Positions 18,158-27,928 are shown, counted from the first letter of the stretch. The stretch is 64,000 nt of DNA from JAJTDS01 sp964202895 (GCA_964202895.1 CAXNJM010000001.1:372001-436000); one strand, 5' to 3'. The notes: generated from the letters alone by a model not told the origin. Made by a program: numbers and translations.

Positions 18158-19069
18158 ATGATAATTACCGCCTTTCTTGGAATGTGTTTTGCTTGGAGCT
18201 TTAGCTGGTTCGCAATAAAATTACAATCCAACTCCTTCATTGAACCAGAATTATCAACCTTCTATCGCTTTTTATTAACTAGCATTTTAATGATAATAAT
18301 TTGCAAAATCTCAAAACAAAGATGTTTGATTAAAAAATCAGAATTAAAACTACTGTCAATTATTGGTTTAACAAATTTTTCACTTAATTTTCTTATTGGT
18401 TATTTTGCCGTTAAATTCATTGCCAGCGGTATTGTAGCAATGATTTTTAGCCTTTCAATTCTTACCTCAGAAATAATTTCAGCAATCTTCAATAAACATA
18501 AAATTAAGAAAAAAATTATTATTAGCAGTATTGTTGGTTTTATTGGTCTATCCATATTTATTCTACCTTCAATTAACTTCAATAACAATAACGACAATGA
18601 CTTTTTGATTGGGCTAGCACTTTCAATTTTAATGATGATAATATATTCATTTGGAACGGTGTTAGTAGGTATCAATAAAAAGGTTAACAATACTCCTCTA
18701 TACACCACCATTACTTACTGCTCTGGCTTTGGAACCATATTTTTGTTAGTAATAAATTTAGTAAAAAACAACAATTTTACGATTGATTACTCATTAAGCT
18801 ATCTTGGATCTTTATTTTATCTAGTATTTATCTCTACCATACTCGCTTTTATTTGCTTGTTTTATTTAATCCAAAAAATTGGTAGCACTAGAACGAACTA
18901 TACCGCATTAATATATCCAATTATTGCAATCATTACATCTATGTTTCTGGAAAATTTAAAACTTAATCTCGTTAGTGTTATTGGAATTTTGATGATCATC
19001 TCTGCAATTGCGATTGAGTTCTTTTATAATCCAAAATTGTTAAAATATAATATTATAAGCAACAAATGA
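18158..19069 (+). CDS. EamA/DMT-family transporter
   Basis: 303-residue integral membrane protein with about ten hydrophobic segments in two five-helix halves, the drug/metabolite transporter pattern. It starts MIITAFLGMCFAWSFSWFAI, and the second half includes RTNYTALIYPIIAIITSMFL, typical of EamA repeats. The substrate is not readable; related Rickettsiales proteins carry metabolites such as SAM or amino acids. The stop overlaps the dusB start (ATGA), so the two are co-translated. Confidence 0.82.
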   Translation: MIITAFLGMCFAWSFSWFAIKLQSNSFIEPELSTFYRFLLTSILMIIICKISKQRCLIKKSELKLLSIIGLTNFSLNFLIGYFAVKFIASGIVAMIFSLSILTSEIISAIFNKHKIKKKIIISSIVGFIGLSIFILPSINFNNNNDNDFLIGLALSILMMIIYSFGTVLVGINKKVNNTPLYTTITYCSGFGTIFLLVINLVKNNNFTIDYSLSYLGSLFYLVFISTILAFICLFYLIQKIGSTRTNYTALIYPIIAIITSMFLENLKLNLVSVIGILMIISAIAIEFFYNPKLLKYNIISNK

Positions 19070-20037
19070 TAAAAATTGATAACATCTTACTTGAAAGCAA
19101 TGTTCTACTTGCTCCAATGTCGGGAGTAACAGATCTGCCATTTCGCAAATTAGTAAAAAAATTTGGAGCCCCTTTATTAATTTCAGAAATGATAGCATCT
19201 AGAGCAATGATTTTACAAACAAAGGAATCACTTAAAAAATGCGAAAAAGATAAATCTCAATATCCAATGTCAGTTCAACTTGCTGGTTGCGATCCTTTTA
19301 TAATGGCAGAAGCCGCTAAATTAAATCAAGATATGGGTGCCGATGTAATTGATATAAATTTTGGCTGTCCCGTAAAAAAAGTAGTCAATGGATTTGCTGG
19401 CAGTGCATTAATGAAAGATGAAGATTTGGCAACCAAAATTATGGAGGCAGTAGTTAAGGCGGTTAGAATTCCCGTGACAATGAAAATGAGATTAGGCTGG
19501 AGTTACGAAAATATAAATGCTCCATCCCTTGCAAAAAAAGCAGAAGATTGCGGAATAAAAATGCTAGTAGTTCACGGAAGAACTCGTTGTCAAATGTATA
19601 ATGGCAATGCAAATTGGGAAATGATTTCGCAAGTAAAAAATGTAGTCTCTATTCCAGTAATTGCTAATGGCGATATCAAAACATCGCAAGATGCAAAAAA
19701 TGCTTTATCTCAATCAAATGCAGATGGGGTAATGATTGGCAGAGCCTGCTACGGAAGACCTTGGTTAATTAATAAAATTGAAAAAGACTTAAATCATCAA
19801 TTGCAAATCTTACCCCCAACTATTGAAGAACAAAAAACAATAGTTATTCAGCATTTTCAAGAAATGGTAGATTATTATGGCGAGCAAATTGCAATACCAT
19901 TAGCAAGAAAACACATTGGTTGGTATAGTTCTGGTTTCAAAAATGGAGCATCTTTTAGAGCAGATATAAACACAACTAAAGAATATTCAGAAATAATTAG
20001 AAAAATTGAAAATTTCTATCAACAATCAAGTAGTTAA
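19066..20037 (+). CDS. dusB: tRNA-dihydrouridine synthase B
   Basis: FMN enzyme reducing uridines to dihydrouridine in tRNA. The TIM barrel shows LLAPMSGVTDLPFR at the N-terminus, the catalytic Cys101 in IDINFGCPVKKV, VHGRTRCQMY, IANGDIKT and MIGRACYGRPWL, all DusB hallmarks. The length of 323 residues is normal. It overlaps the preceding transporter gene by 4 bases. fis/ntrB neighbours found in other proteobacteria are absent. Confidence 0.95.
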   Translation: MIKIDNILLESNVLLAPMSGVTDLPFRKLVKKFGAPLLISEMIASRAMILQTKESLKKCEKDKSQYPMSVQLAGCDPFIMAEAAKLNQDMGADVIDINFGCPVKKVVNGFAGSALMKDEDLATKIMEAVVKAVRIPVTMKMRLGWSYENINAPSLAKKAEDCGIKMLVVHGRTRCQMYNGNANWEMISQVKNVVSIPVIANGDIKTSQDAKNALSQSNADGVMIGRACYGRPWLINKIEKDLNHQLQILPPTIEEQKTIVIQHFQEMVDYYGEQIAIPLARKHIGWYSSGFKNGASFRADINTTKEYSEIIRKIENFYQQSSS

Positions 20038-20211
20038 TATTGACAATATTTTATTAACAAACTAAATTAAAAAAGTTTAAAAAAAAGAAATATGCTTTTT
20101 TTCTTAAAAGCCAATTAGCTTTAAAAGTCAAGGTTAAAAATTGCCTAAAATAATAAAATATAGTTTTATGCTTCAAGATAATATAAACAAAAATTGCAAA
20201 TAGTTTAATAA

Positions 20212-21180
20212 ATGGAGTACAAAAATTTAGAACAAAAACCTGCAAACTCACCAATAAAATCAGATAATTCGCCAAATCAAGGCAGAATTTATAAGGTTTC
20301 AAAAGCAATACCACTTAATAACCATCAAGAATATGAAGAATACAATTCTTTTATCAAAGAATCGGTTTCTAATCGCGAATATTTTAAAGATGCCATTAAT
20401 TGGTATGTTTTTCGATATATAAATCCAATTAATGAAAGAAGCTTGCTTTTAATTGCAAGTTTAGTATCAGCCCTAATAGTATATTGCCTATACTCAATGC
20501 TGAGTTATATATTTCCTCTAATCGAAAAGAAACCTATTTTTATTCGTTCAATCGATGAAACAAAATATCACTTTTATCTACAAAATCTTAAGCCACATCC
20601 AAAATCAGCAATTGATAAAGAAAAATACGACCCTAGAATAACGAATCTTAATGAGGCAGTGGCAAAAAAACTAGCTAGTTACTATGTTAAAGAATTTGAG
20701 AGCTACGATTATAGAGAAACTTCTTTTGACAAAGTAAATGAAAAATTTAATAAAATCAGAAACTTATCATCAAAAAAAATTTATAGCGACTTTCAGAATA
20801 TGATGAGCTCAGATAACCCTAGTAGCCCCGTAAATTTTATCGGTAAAGACATTCAGAGAAAAATTATTATCAACTCAACATCGATAACCAAAAAATCTTC
20901 ACAAGAAGCCTTAAACAAAGCAAAAAACTTTTTCCTTGAAGAAGAAATACCTAATCAAGCTGAAGTTGACTTTACAACAATAACCAAAATCGTTGACGAA
21001 GAGGGCTATAGAGATATATCAGAAAATTATATCGCCAAATTAAAGTTTGAATTTAGTGGCACAAAAGATACTGAAAAATTTTCTTATAAAAAAAATAAAT
21101 CACATCAAGCGATAAATGACAAAGATAGAGAAGTTAAATTCATTGTAACCGATTATCAATTACTAAAAGTAAAAAAATAA
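20212..21180 (+). CDS. virB8: VirB8-like type IV secretion protein
   Basis: Bitopic inner-membrane component of a VirB-type secretion system. It has an N-terminal cytoplasmic tail, one membrane segment (about 77-101), and a periplasmic NTF2-like domain. At 322 residues it is longer than the usual ~240 because of extended tails and a Lys/Asp-rich C-terminus. Overall similarity is weak by eye, and the call rests on topology plus the immediately following virB9. The virB9 start abuts this stop with no gap. virB10, virB11 and virD4 do not follow, so this is an orphan pair like the second rvhB8/rvhB9 copies of Rickettsia. Confidence 0.72.
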   Translation: MEYKNLEQKPANSPIKSDNSPNQGRIYKVSKAIPLNNHQEYEEYNSFIKESVSNREYFKDAINWYVFRYINPINERSLLLIASLVSALIVYCLYSMLSYIFPLIEKKPIFIRSIDETKYHFYLQNLKPHPKSAIDKEKYDPRITNLNEAVAKKLASYYVKEFESYDYRETSFDKVNEKFNKIRNLSSKKIYSDFQNMMSSDNPSSPVNFIGKDIQRKIIINSTSITKKSSQEALNKAKNFFLEEEIPNQAEVDFTTITKIVDEEGYRDISENYIAKLKFEFSGTKDTEKFSYKKNKSHQAINDKDREVKFIVTDYQLLKVKK

Positions 21181-22185
21181 ATGTTTAATTTTATTATTAA
21201 CAAAAGAAATATTTCAGCAATATTTCTAATATTTGCATTATTTGCAACTCTAGCTATAAATAACGTTTCAGCATCACAAACACCAAGATTTCTCGGAAGT
21301 GAGAAAAAATTTCGTAGCTATATATATAATCCCAATGAAGTTTATCGCTACATTGGTCATTACACCTATCAAGGTTTTATAGAATTTGACGAAGGAGAAT
21401 CAATTAGCACGATTTCAATGGGCAATCCTACATTATGGATGTTTGAACATTTAGAGAATCGTTTATTTTTAAAACCAGTAGGTGAAGATAATTCAGAAAC
21501 CAATATGACCATAATCACCAATAAAAGAATTTATCACTTTGAACTCGCAGCAAAAGAAGCGAAGGGAATAAACGATCAAGATCTTGTCTTTGTTGCTAAA
21601 TTTTTATATCCAGAAGGTGAAGATAAAAATATTCTTGAATTTAATAAATCAGAAAAATCAGATGAGCCAGATATGAGCGATTTAAGCATATATAATTTTG
21701 ACTATCAATATGTCGGAGAAAATAGCATTACTCCGCTGAAGGTATTTGACGATCAACAATTCACTTACTTTCAATTTGCAAGAAAAAATGCTGAAATTCC
21801 AGCTATTTTCACCGTCGATTCTAGTGGCTTTGAATCTTTAGTTAATTTTAGATCAGTTGGAGACTACATTGTTGTAGAGCAAATGGCACCACAATTCACT
21901 CTAAGGAGTGGTCAAGACATTGTATGTGTTTATAATTCAAGGCTTTATAGCACCAAAAACTCTACCAGCAATTCCAATGACTACAATAAACACAACTCAA
22001 CTAGACAACTAAATCAAAATTACAATGTTAAATCTGTCAATAATAAAAATAAAAATATTGCTTTGCAAAAAAATCAAGGTAGGGCTCCCATTATTGATAA
22101 CAACATGACGATGAAAACTCCTTCACCAGCATTAATTCAAAATGAAAGTCAAGCTAATAATAAAATGATGATGCTACCTAATTAA
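21181..22185 (+). CDS. virB9: VirB9-like type IV secretion protein
   Basis: Periplasmic/outer-membrane core component of a VirB-type secretion system (VirB9/CagX/TrbG). It has a signal peptide (about 1-32, ending NNVSA). The N-terminal VirB9 domain includes GHYTYQGFIEFDEGE, GNPTLWMFEHLENRLFLKP and NMTIITNKRIYHFEL. The C-terminal domain includes PLKVFDDQQFTYFQF, PAIFTVDSSG and GDYIVVEQMAPQFTLRSG. A ~90-residue Asn/Lys-rich tail extends beyond the family end (334 versus ~270-290). It starts directly at the virB8 stop; leuS follows after 16 bases. Confidence 0.9.
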   Translation: MFNFIINKRNISAIFLIFALFATLAINNVSASQTPRFLGSEKKFRSYIYNPNEVYRYIGHYTYQGFIEFDEGESISTISMGNPTLWMFEHLENRLFLKPVGEDNSETNMTIITNKRIYHFELAAKEAKGINDQDLVFVAKFLYPEGEDKNILEFNKSEKSDEPDMSDLSIYNFDYQYVGENSITPLKVFDDQQFTYFQFARKNAEIPAIFTVDSSGFESLVNFRSVGDYIVVEQMAPQFTLRSGQDIVCVYNSRLYSTKNSTSNSNDYNKHNSTRQLNQNYNVKSVNNKNKNIALQKNQGRAPIIDNNMTMKTPSPALIQNESQANNKMMMLPN

Positions 22186-22201
22186 AAAAATAAATCTACA
22201 A

Positions 22202-25200
22202 ATGAAGAGCAATAATTCAAATTACAATCACCGCAATAGCGAAAAAAAATGGCAAAAGATCTGGGAAGAAAAACAAATCTTTAAATTCGACAACGATTCC
22301 AAGAAAGAAAAATATTATGTTTTAGAAATGTTTCCTTACCCTTCTGGAAGGATACACATGGGACATCTTAGAAATTATGCAATTGGCGATGTTATTGCAA
22401 GATTTCGCAGAATGCAGGGTTTTAATGTTTTGCACCCAATGGGCTTTGATTCATTTGGATTACCAGCAGAAAATGCCGCACTCGAACATAAAATACATCC
22501 TGAAGAATGGACTCTTAAAAATGTAGAACAGATGCGTCAAGAGTTAAAATCTATCGGCATATCAATAGATTGGGAACGAGAAGTTATAACCTGTTTAACA
22601 GAATATTACAAACACGAACAAAAGATCTTTCTTGATTTTCTAAAAAATGGCCTTGCTTATCAAAAAGAATCATTCGTCAATTGGGATCCAATCGACCAAA
22701 CCGTTCTTGCCAATGAACAGGTTATAGACGGAAAGGGGTGGAGAAGTGGAGCATTAGTTGAAAAAAGAAAGTTAAAACAATGGTTTCTAAAAGTTTCAGA
22801 TTTTTCTGAAGAGCTTTTAAAAGAACTAAAAAATCTTGAAGGCTGGGATGATAGAGTTTTATCAATGCAAGAAAAATGGATTGGCAAAAGCGAAGGACTT
22901 ATCGTCGACTTTAAAATTAATGGCAAAATTAACGATATCGACTCAATAAAAATCTACACTACCCGCCCAGAAACTCTGTTTGGAGCATCTTTTATTGGTA
23001 TATCTCCTTATCATCAATTAGCCCAAGAAATGGCTAAAAACAATGCTGAAATTAAAGATTTCATTGCTAAATGCAATTTAAATGCAATCGATGAACAAAC
23101 CATTGAAAAACAAGAGAAAATTGGCATTGACACAGGTTTAAGAGCCTTCCACCCCACTGATAAAACTCAACAAATTCCAATTTATATTGCTAATTTTGTG
23201 TTAATGGATTACGGCACGGGAGCAATATTCGCCTGCCCTGCTCACGATGAAAGAGATTTTGAATTTGCTAAAAAATATCAACTACCAATTAAAAAGGTTG
23301 TTGCTAATCTTGATGATTTCCTTGAGGAAACCAGTATTATCAACTTTTCTCACCCAGAAATTAAAAAAACTATTGAACAGATTAAATCTAAAATAATAAA
23401 TTTAGATGATGAAATAGAAACCATTAAAGCTTGTTATCATTTTGTAAGAGATGAAATAAATCATGTAATGGACAGCAGTGAATATATCAATGAAATACCT
23501 CAAATCATTGCAAGCGATGTCCTAAAAAATCAACTAGGTTTTTGCTTTGGAAAATCAACACTACTTGCAACAATTTTAAGAGGCTTTAAAATTCCCTGCG
23601 GTTTCTCTGATCAACTGCTTTTACTAGACGATCAATCGTCAAAAAAGATTATTCATACACTTAATGCGGTTTACATTAAGAAACTTAAAAAATGGATCCG
23701 CCTTGATGCAAGAGGCAACAAACCCGCAGAAGTCAATGCTGATTTTTCAATTGAACAAGAAGCTTTAGCCTATCAGGCCGATGAAAAGCTAGGAGAAATA
23801 AACAATCTCGGCATTTATAGCTCAATAACCCCCCAAACAATCAAACTGCATCAAGAAAGTAAAAACAATCAAGAACTTCTTGATAATCTGTTTCAAAGCA
23901 ATGAAATCAATATCTTGCAACCATTTACCGAAGATGGAGTTATGATAAATTCTCATTTTTTAAACGGTCTTGATAACCAAACTGCAAAAAATGAAATTTC
24001 TGAAAAACTTATCAATGAAAATATTGCAGAGAGAAAAATAAATTATCGCCTCAGAGACTGGGGAGTCTCTAGACAAAGATATTGGGGCTGTCCAATCCCA
24101 ATATTATACCTTGAAGATGGATCAGTTGTTCCCGTACCAGAAGAAGAACTACCCGTTACTTTGCCAAAAGATGTACAATTTAAAGGATCTGGAAACCCCT
24201 TAGCCAATCATCCAACTTGGAAGTACACTAGTTATAATGGAATGAAGGCAATTCGCGAAACAGATAGTTTCGATACTTTCTTTGAAAGTTCTTGGTATTT
24301 TCTTCGTTATATATCTCAACCAAAAGATAAAGCTTTTGAACAAGATATGGTCAATAAGATTATGCCCGTAGATCAATATATTGGAGGGGTAGAACATGCA
24401 GTATTACATTTACTTTATGCTAGATTTTTTGTTAAAGCACTAAAAAAATGCGGATACCTTAATTGCGACGAACCTTTTAAAAATCTACTTACTCAAGGAA
24501 TGGTATGTCATCAAACCTACAAAAATAAGCATGGAAAATGGGTTCATCCTCAAGAAATTATAAAAATAGATGAAAATCGCTTTATTCATCAAGAAACCAA
24601 GGAAGAAGTTTTAGTCGGTAGAAGTGAAAAGATGAGTAAATCAAAGAAGAACGTTGTTGAGCCAGCTTCAATTATTGAAAATTATGGAGCCGACACTGCC
24701 CGCCTGTTCATGCTTTCCGATAGCCCACCCGCAAGAGACCTAGAATGGTCAGAAAGCGGTATAGATGGATGTTGGCGATATATAAACAGAATATGGAGAA
24801 TGATTTCTTATTTTGAATTTGACAAAGAATTAATGAAAAATTCACAAGAACCCAATTTTATCAATTGCACTCAATCAGAACAAGAGCTTATCCGCCTCAA
24901 TCACCAAACAATTGAAGCGGTAATTAACGAATATCAAAATAATGGTTTCAATAGAGCAATTGCAAAAATTCGTGAGCTTTCTAATGCCATTGAAAAATTA
25001 ATAAATGAATCAAAATCACAACAAAATATTGAATATCAACGAACTATATTACTTAGTTTTAAAAATTTATTATTGCTAATTTCCCCTATAACCCCTCATT
25101 TAAGTGAAGAATTATGGGAAAAATTAGGTAATAACAATTTAATTGCCGAAGCAAATCTCCCTAAATTTGATAAAGAATTAATAAGCAATAACGAGGTTAC

Positions 25201-25378
25201 TATAGCGATACAAGTTGCAAGTAAATTGAGAAGTTTAATCAAAGTAAAACAAGATCTTGATGAGGAAACCCTTAAAAAACAAGCCCTAGAATGCGAGAAT
25301 GTAAAAAAATTTATTGGTAACAATATAATTAAAAAAACAATAATCGTGCCTAACAAATTAATAAATTTTGTATTATGA
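22202..25378 (+). CDS. leuS: Leucyl-tRNA synthetase with inserted transglutaminase-like domain
   Basis: Charges tRNA-Leu. The class I core is intact: HMGH (52-55), KMSKS (810-814), the editing (CP1) threonine-rich TTRPETLFG (253-261) and the editing aspartate in PAHDERDFEF. The product is 1,058 residues against the usual ~860. The surplus lies at about residues 370-572, between LPIKKVVAN and PFTEDGVMINS, which are normally almost adjacent inside CP1. The insert reads as a complete transglutaminase-like domain: FVRDEINH, LGFCFGKSTLLATILRGFKI with Cys448, HTLNAVYI with His485, and WIRLDARGNKP with Asp502. The Cys-His-Asp spacing (37 and 17) fits the family. hemH overlaps its stop by 4 bases. 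Whether the insert is catalytic or modulates editing is unknown. Confidence 0.95.
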   Translation: MKSNNSNYNHRNSEKKWQKIWEEKQIFKFDNDSKKEKYYVLEMFPYPSGRIHMGHLRNYAIGDVIARFRRMQGFNVLHPMGFDSFGLPAENAALEHKIHPEEWTLKNVEQMRQELKSIGISIDWEREVITCLTEYYKHEQKIFLDFLKNGLAYQKESFVNWDPIDQTVLANEQVIDGKGWRSGALVEKRKLKQWFLKVSDFSEELLKELKNLEGWDDRVLSMQEKWIGKSEGLIVDFKINGKINDIDSIKIYTTRPETLFGASFIGISPYHQLAQEMAKNNAEIKDFIAKCNLNAIDEQTIEKQEKIGIDTGLRAFHPTDKTQQIPIYIANFVLMDYGTGAIFACPAHDERDFEFAKKYQLPIKKVVANLDDFLEETSIINFSHPEIKKTIEQIKSKIINLDDEIETIKACYHFVRDEINHVMDSSEYINEIPQIIASDVLKNQLGFCFGKSTLLATILRGFKIPCGFSDQLLLLDDQSSKKIIHTLNAVYIKKLKKWIRLDARGNKPAEVNADFSIEQEALAYQADEKLGEINNLGIYSSITPQTIKLHQESKNNQELLDNLFQSNEINILQPFTEDGVMINSHFLNGLDNQTAKNEISEKLINENIAERKINYRLRDWGVSRQRYWGCPIPILYLEDGSVVPVPEEELPVTLPKDVQFKGSGNPLANHPTWKYTSYNGMKAIRETDSFDTFFESSWYFLRYISQPKDKAFEQDMVNKIMPVDQYIGGVEHAVLHLLYARFFVKALKKCGYLNCDEPFKNLLTQGMVCHQTYKNKHGKWVHPQEIIKIDENRFIHQETKEEVLVGRSEKMSKSKKNVVEPASIIENYGADTARLFMLSDSPPARDLEWSESGIDGCWRYINRIWRMISYFEFDKELMKNSQEPNFINCTQSEQELIRLNHQTIEAVINEYQNNGFNRAIAKIRELSNAIEKLINESKSQQNIEYQRTILLSFKNLLLLISPITPHLSEELWEKLGNNNLIAEANLPKFDKELISNNEVTIAIQVASKLRSLIKVKQDLDEETLKKQALECENVKKFIGNNIIKKTIIVPNKLINFVL

Positions 25379-26526
25379 TAAAATTTTCAGAATTAAATAA
25401 AGAAGATAAAACAGCTGTAGTATTATTCAATCTTGGTGGACCAGATAAATTATCATCGGTTCAAAAATTTTTATTCAACTTATTCAATGATAAAGCGATT
25501 ATTAACCTACCTCAGCCATTCAGATTTCTAATTGCAACATTAATTAGCACCTTAAGAAACAAAAAATCACAAAATATTTATCGTCAAATTGATAACAAAT
25601 CTCCACTTCTTGAAATAACAACAAAACAGGCGAGTTTAATTGAAGCCGAACTAAATAATCACGGCAAGTTTAAGGTTTTTGTTGCAATGCGATATTGGCA
25701 CCCATTTTCAAAAGAAATAATGGAAAAAGTTAATCAATATCAACCAAACAAAATAATATTACTGCCTTTATATCCTCAATTTTCAACAACTACCAGCGAA
25801 TCATCAATCAATGATTTTTATCAAGAATTTAAAAAATATAAAAATAAACTTAATGCGAAAATTAAGGCTGTATGTTGCTACCCTCTGCAACCTGAATTTA
25901 TTGAGGCTCATAGCCAATTAATTAAAAAAGCAATTGATAAAAACCTTGAAAGCAAAACAAGTAAAATTAGTCAATTTCGTTTTTTATTTTCTGCTCACGG
26001 CCTTCCTCAAGACATAATCGACAAAGGCGACCCCTATTCTTTTCAAGTACAAAAAACAACCGAAGCAATAATCGACAATCTTGCCAAAAAACTTAATATC
26101 AATATCAGTGAATTAGATTATCAACTGTGCTATCAATCAAAAGTAGGACCTAAAAAATGGACTTCTCCAAGCCTAGATAGCGAAATAAAGAGAGCAATTG
26201 ATGATAAAAAAATTCCCGCAATAATTCCAGTAAGCTTTGTTTCTGATCATTCAGAAACATTAGTTGAGCTTGATATTGACTATAGAAATAAAGCAAAGGA
26301 GCTTGGGGCAACTGATTATATAAGGGTTGAATCTTTAAATTTTAATCAATTTTTCATTGAATCACTGACAAAAATTTGTTTAGCAACAGATTTCTCAAGT
26401 GCTAAGAAATGCTTTAGCTTCAATTCAACGATAGATTTAAAAAATATTAAGAATAACTGCTCGGCAAGAATTTGCCCGTCTCATTTTACTAAATGCCCTA
26501 ATTTTGATTTAAAAATCGATGATTAA
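25375..26526 (+). CDS. hemH: Ferrochelatase
   Basis: Inserts ferrous iron into protoporphyrin IX, the last step of haem synthesis. Catalytic His208 lies in FSAHGLPQDI and Glu294 in SDHSETLVELDIDY; LLPLYPQFSTTTSESS and CYQSKVGPKKW are also conserved. At 383 residues it exceeds the ~320-345 of cluster-free enzymes. The C-terminal extension carries Cys362, Cys367 and Cys374, which with Cys167 or Cys168 could bind the [2Fe-2S] cluster known from Caulobacter and mitochondrial ferrochelatases. It overlaps leuS by 4 and ybeY by 8 bases. Confidence 0.96.
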   Translation: MIKFSELNKEDKTAVVLFNLGGPDKLSSVQKFLFNLFNDKAIINLPQPFRFLIATLISTLRNKKSQNIYRQIDNKSPLLEITTKQASLIEAELNNHGKFKVFVAMRYWHPFSKEIMEKVNQYQPNKIILLPLYPQFSTTTSESSINDFYQEFKKYKNKLNAKIKAVCCYPLQPEFIEAHSQLIKKAIDKNLESKTSKISQFRFLFSAHGLPQDIIDKGDPYSFQVQKTTEAIIDNLAKKLNINISELDYQLCYQSKVGPKKWTSPSLDSEIKRAIDDKKIPAIIPVSFVSDHSETLVELDIDYRNKAKELGATDYIRVESLNFNQFFIESLTKICLATDFSSAKKCFSFNSTIDLKNIKNNCSARICPSHFTKCPNFDLKIDD

Positions 26527-27070
26527 AAATAACAATTTTATTATTAACATTGAGACAAAAACTAAAAAATGGCTAGATTTTAAGCCTGTAAAATATAAAA
26601 ATCTCGCATCTTTCTTTGAATATAGCATTAATTTACTTTCTCTCCATACGGATTTAAAAACATTTCTCAAAAATCAAAATAATCAAGCAGAAATATCGAT
26701 CTTCTTAGTTTCCAACCAACAAATTAAAAAAATCAACCAAGAATTTAGAAATATCAACAAACCTACCAATGTATTGACATTTGGGTATTTAGATGAAAAA
26801 TTAATTCGCAACTCAAATCTAAATGCGATCCTTAAAAACAACAACTATCATTTTTTAGGCGACATCTTTTTTGCATTCGAGAAAATAAAAAGTGAAGCAA
26901 TTAAAGAAAAAAAATCATTTGAGAATCATTTAACTCATTTAATTCTGCACAGCATACTTCATATTATTGGATTTGATCATCAGAATGAACAAGAGGCAGA
27001 GATAATGGAGTCAATGGAGATAAAAATATTAAACAGTTTAGACATTAAAAATCCTTATCAACAAAATTAA
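26519..27070 (+). CDS. ybeY: Endoribonuclease YbeY
   Basis: Metal-dependent RNase for 16S rRNA 3' maturation and ribosome quality control. The zinc motif HxxxHxxGxDH is present as HSILHIIGFDH (His144, His148, His154), and the family's TNVLTFGY and LGDIFFAFEKI segments precede it. The 183-residue length fits. It overlaps hemH by 8 bases, and its stop overlaps that of the convergent cvpA. phoH and corC neighbours common elsewhere are absent. Confidence 0.95.
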   Translation: MIKNNNFIINIETKTKKWLDFKPVKYKNLASFFEYSINLLSLHTDLKTFLKNQNNQAEISIFLVSNQQIKKINQEFRNINKPTNVLTFGYLDEKLIRNSNLNAILKNNNYHFLGDIFFAFEKIKSEAIKEKKSFENHLTHLILHSILHIIGFDHQNEQEAEIMESMEIKILNSLDIKNPYQQN

Positions 27071-27870
27071 ATATCTTGATTTTCAATAATTTTATCAATT
27101 TTTTGTTCAAGATCATTGTTTGATTGACTATTTTCGTTGTTAATGCTGTTAATCTTATTATTTAAATCATTTTGGTCGCGAATATTTATTATATCTTTGG
27201 CTTTAACATCCCCTAAACTATTAACCATAACTAGCAATTCTGCTTTAATTTTATCGAATATTATTTTTGCAATAGGTTCAATTGCTTTTGAGGATATTTG
27301 CAATAAACCAATAAATTTTGAGTCAACAAGCCATTCTGGAAGTTTTATATTCTGATTTTTGACATCAATATCAACATCAATATCTTTAATTTTTGCTATT
27401 TTTATTGTCGACTCTTGTTTTTTATCATTAGAAAGAAATGGAGATTTAGCAGTAATTTTATGCTTCAAATTATATCCGTAAATCAGCATTGAGTAGAAAA
27501 AGCTAAAGTATATAATAGATTTCAAAGCTCCAAATAAAAATCCAAGCGATCTATCTGGAAAATATCCATTTTTCAACAAATTAGATATTTTAACTACCAA
27601 CGGAGCAGTAATTATTTTTAATGTAACGGTAGAAATGAAGAATGTAGCAAATTCAATTGTTAGAGCTCCCGCCATTTTATTATTGGTAAAATATTTTGGT
27701 TCTAATATTTTGATTAATAATGGAGAAGCGACACAAGAGAGATAAAAAGATAAAACCATAATTATCAAAGAGAAAATTTCTTTTACAAAACCCCTTGAAA
27801 AGCCTATTAATACTGAGATTAATGTAAAAACAACAAATGATAAATCGAAATAACTTAGATAATTAGTCAT
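27067..27870 (-). CDS. cvpA: CvpA-family membrane protein
   Basis: 267-residue inner-membrane protein with four predicted hydrophobic segments in the first ~140 residues and the CvpA-like N-terminus (YFDLSFVVFTLISVLIGFSRGFVKEIFS). The C-terminal ~120 residues are hydrophilic and rich in Lys/Ile/Asn, longer than E. coli CvpA (162). CvpA is needed for colicin V export and envelope stress tolerance; the exact activity is unknown. Its stop overlaps ybeY tail to tail. purF is not adjacent. Confidence 0.85.
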   Translation of the reverse strand: MTNYLSYFDLSFVVFTLISVLIGFSRGFVKEIFSLIIMVLSFYLSCVASPLLIKILEPKYFTNNKMAGALTIEFATFFISTVTLKIITAPLVVKISNLLKNGYFPDRSLGFLFGALKSIIYFSFFYSMLIYGYNLKHKITAKSPFLSNDKKQESTIKIAKIKDIDVDIDVKNQNIKLPEWLVDSKFIGLLQISSKAIEPIAKIIFDKIKAELLVMVNSLGDVKAKDIINIRDQNDLNNKINSINNENSQSNNDLEQKIDKIIENQDI

Positions 27871-27888
27871 AAATTTTTAATAAGTTAA

Positions 27889-27928
27889 AATAAAGCCCTG
27901 AATCAAATAGATAATTCAGGGCTTTATT
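27889..27928 (-). terminator. Rho-independent terminator after rplI
   Basis: Perfect hairpin with arms AATAAAGCCCTGAAT / ATTCAGGGCTTTATT and a 10-base loop, followed on the minus strand by a short T-rich stretch. It lies between the rplI stop and the cvpA start and should end the rpsF-rpsR-rplI transcript. Confidence 0.88.

Noticed and set aside
20054..20314. 86-codon minus-strand frame upstream of virB8
   Set aside because: It overlaps the virB8 start, is Phe/Leu-rich and AT-driven, and has no recognisable features.
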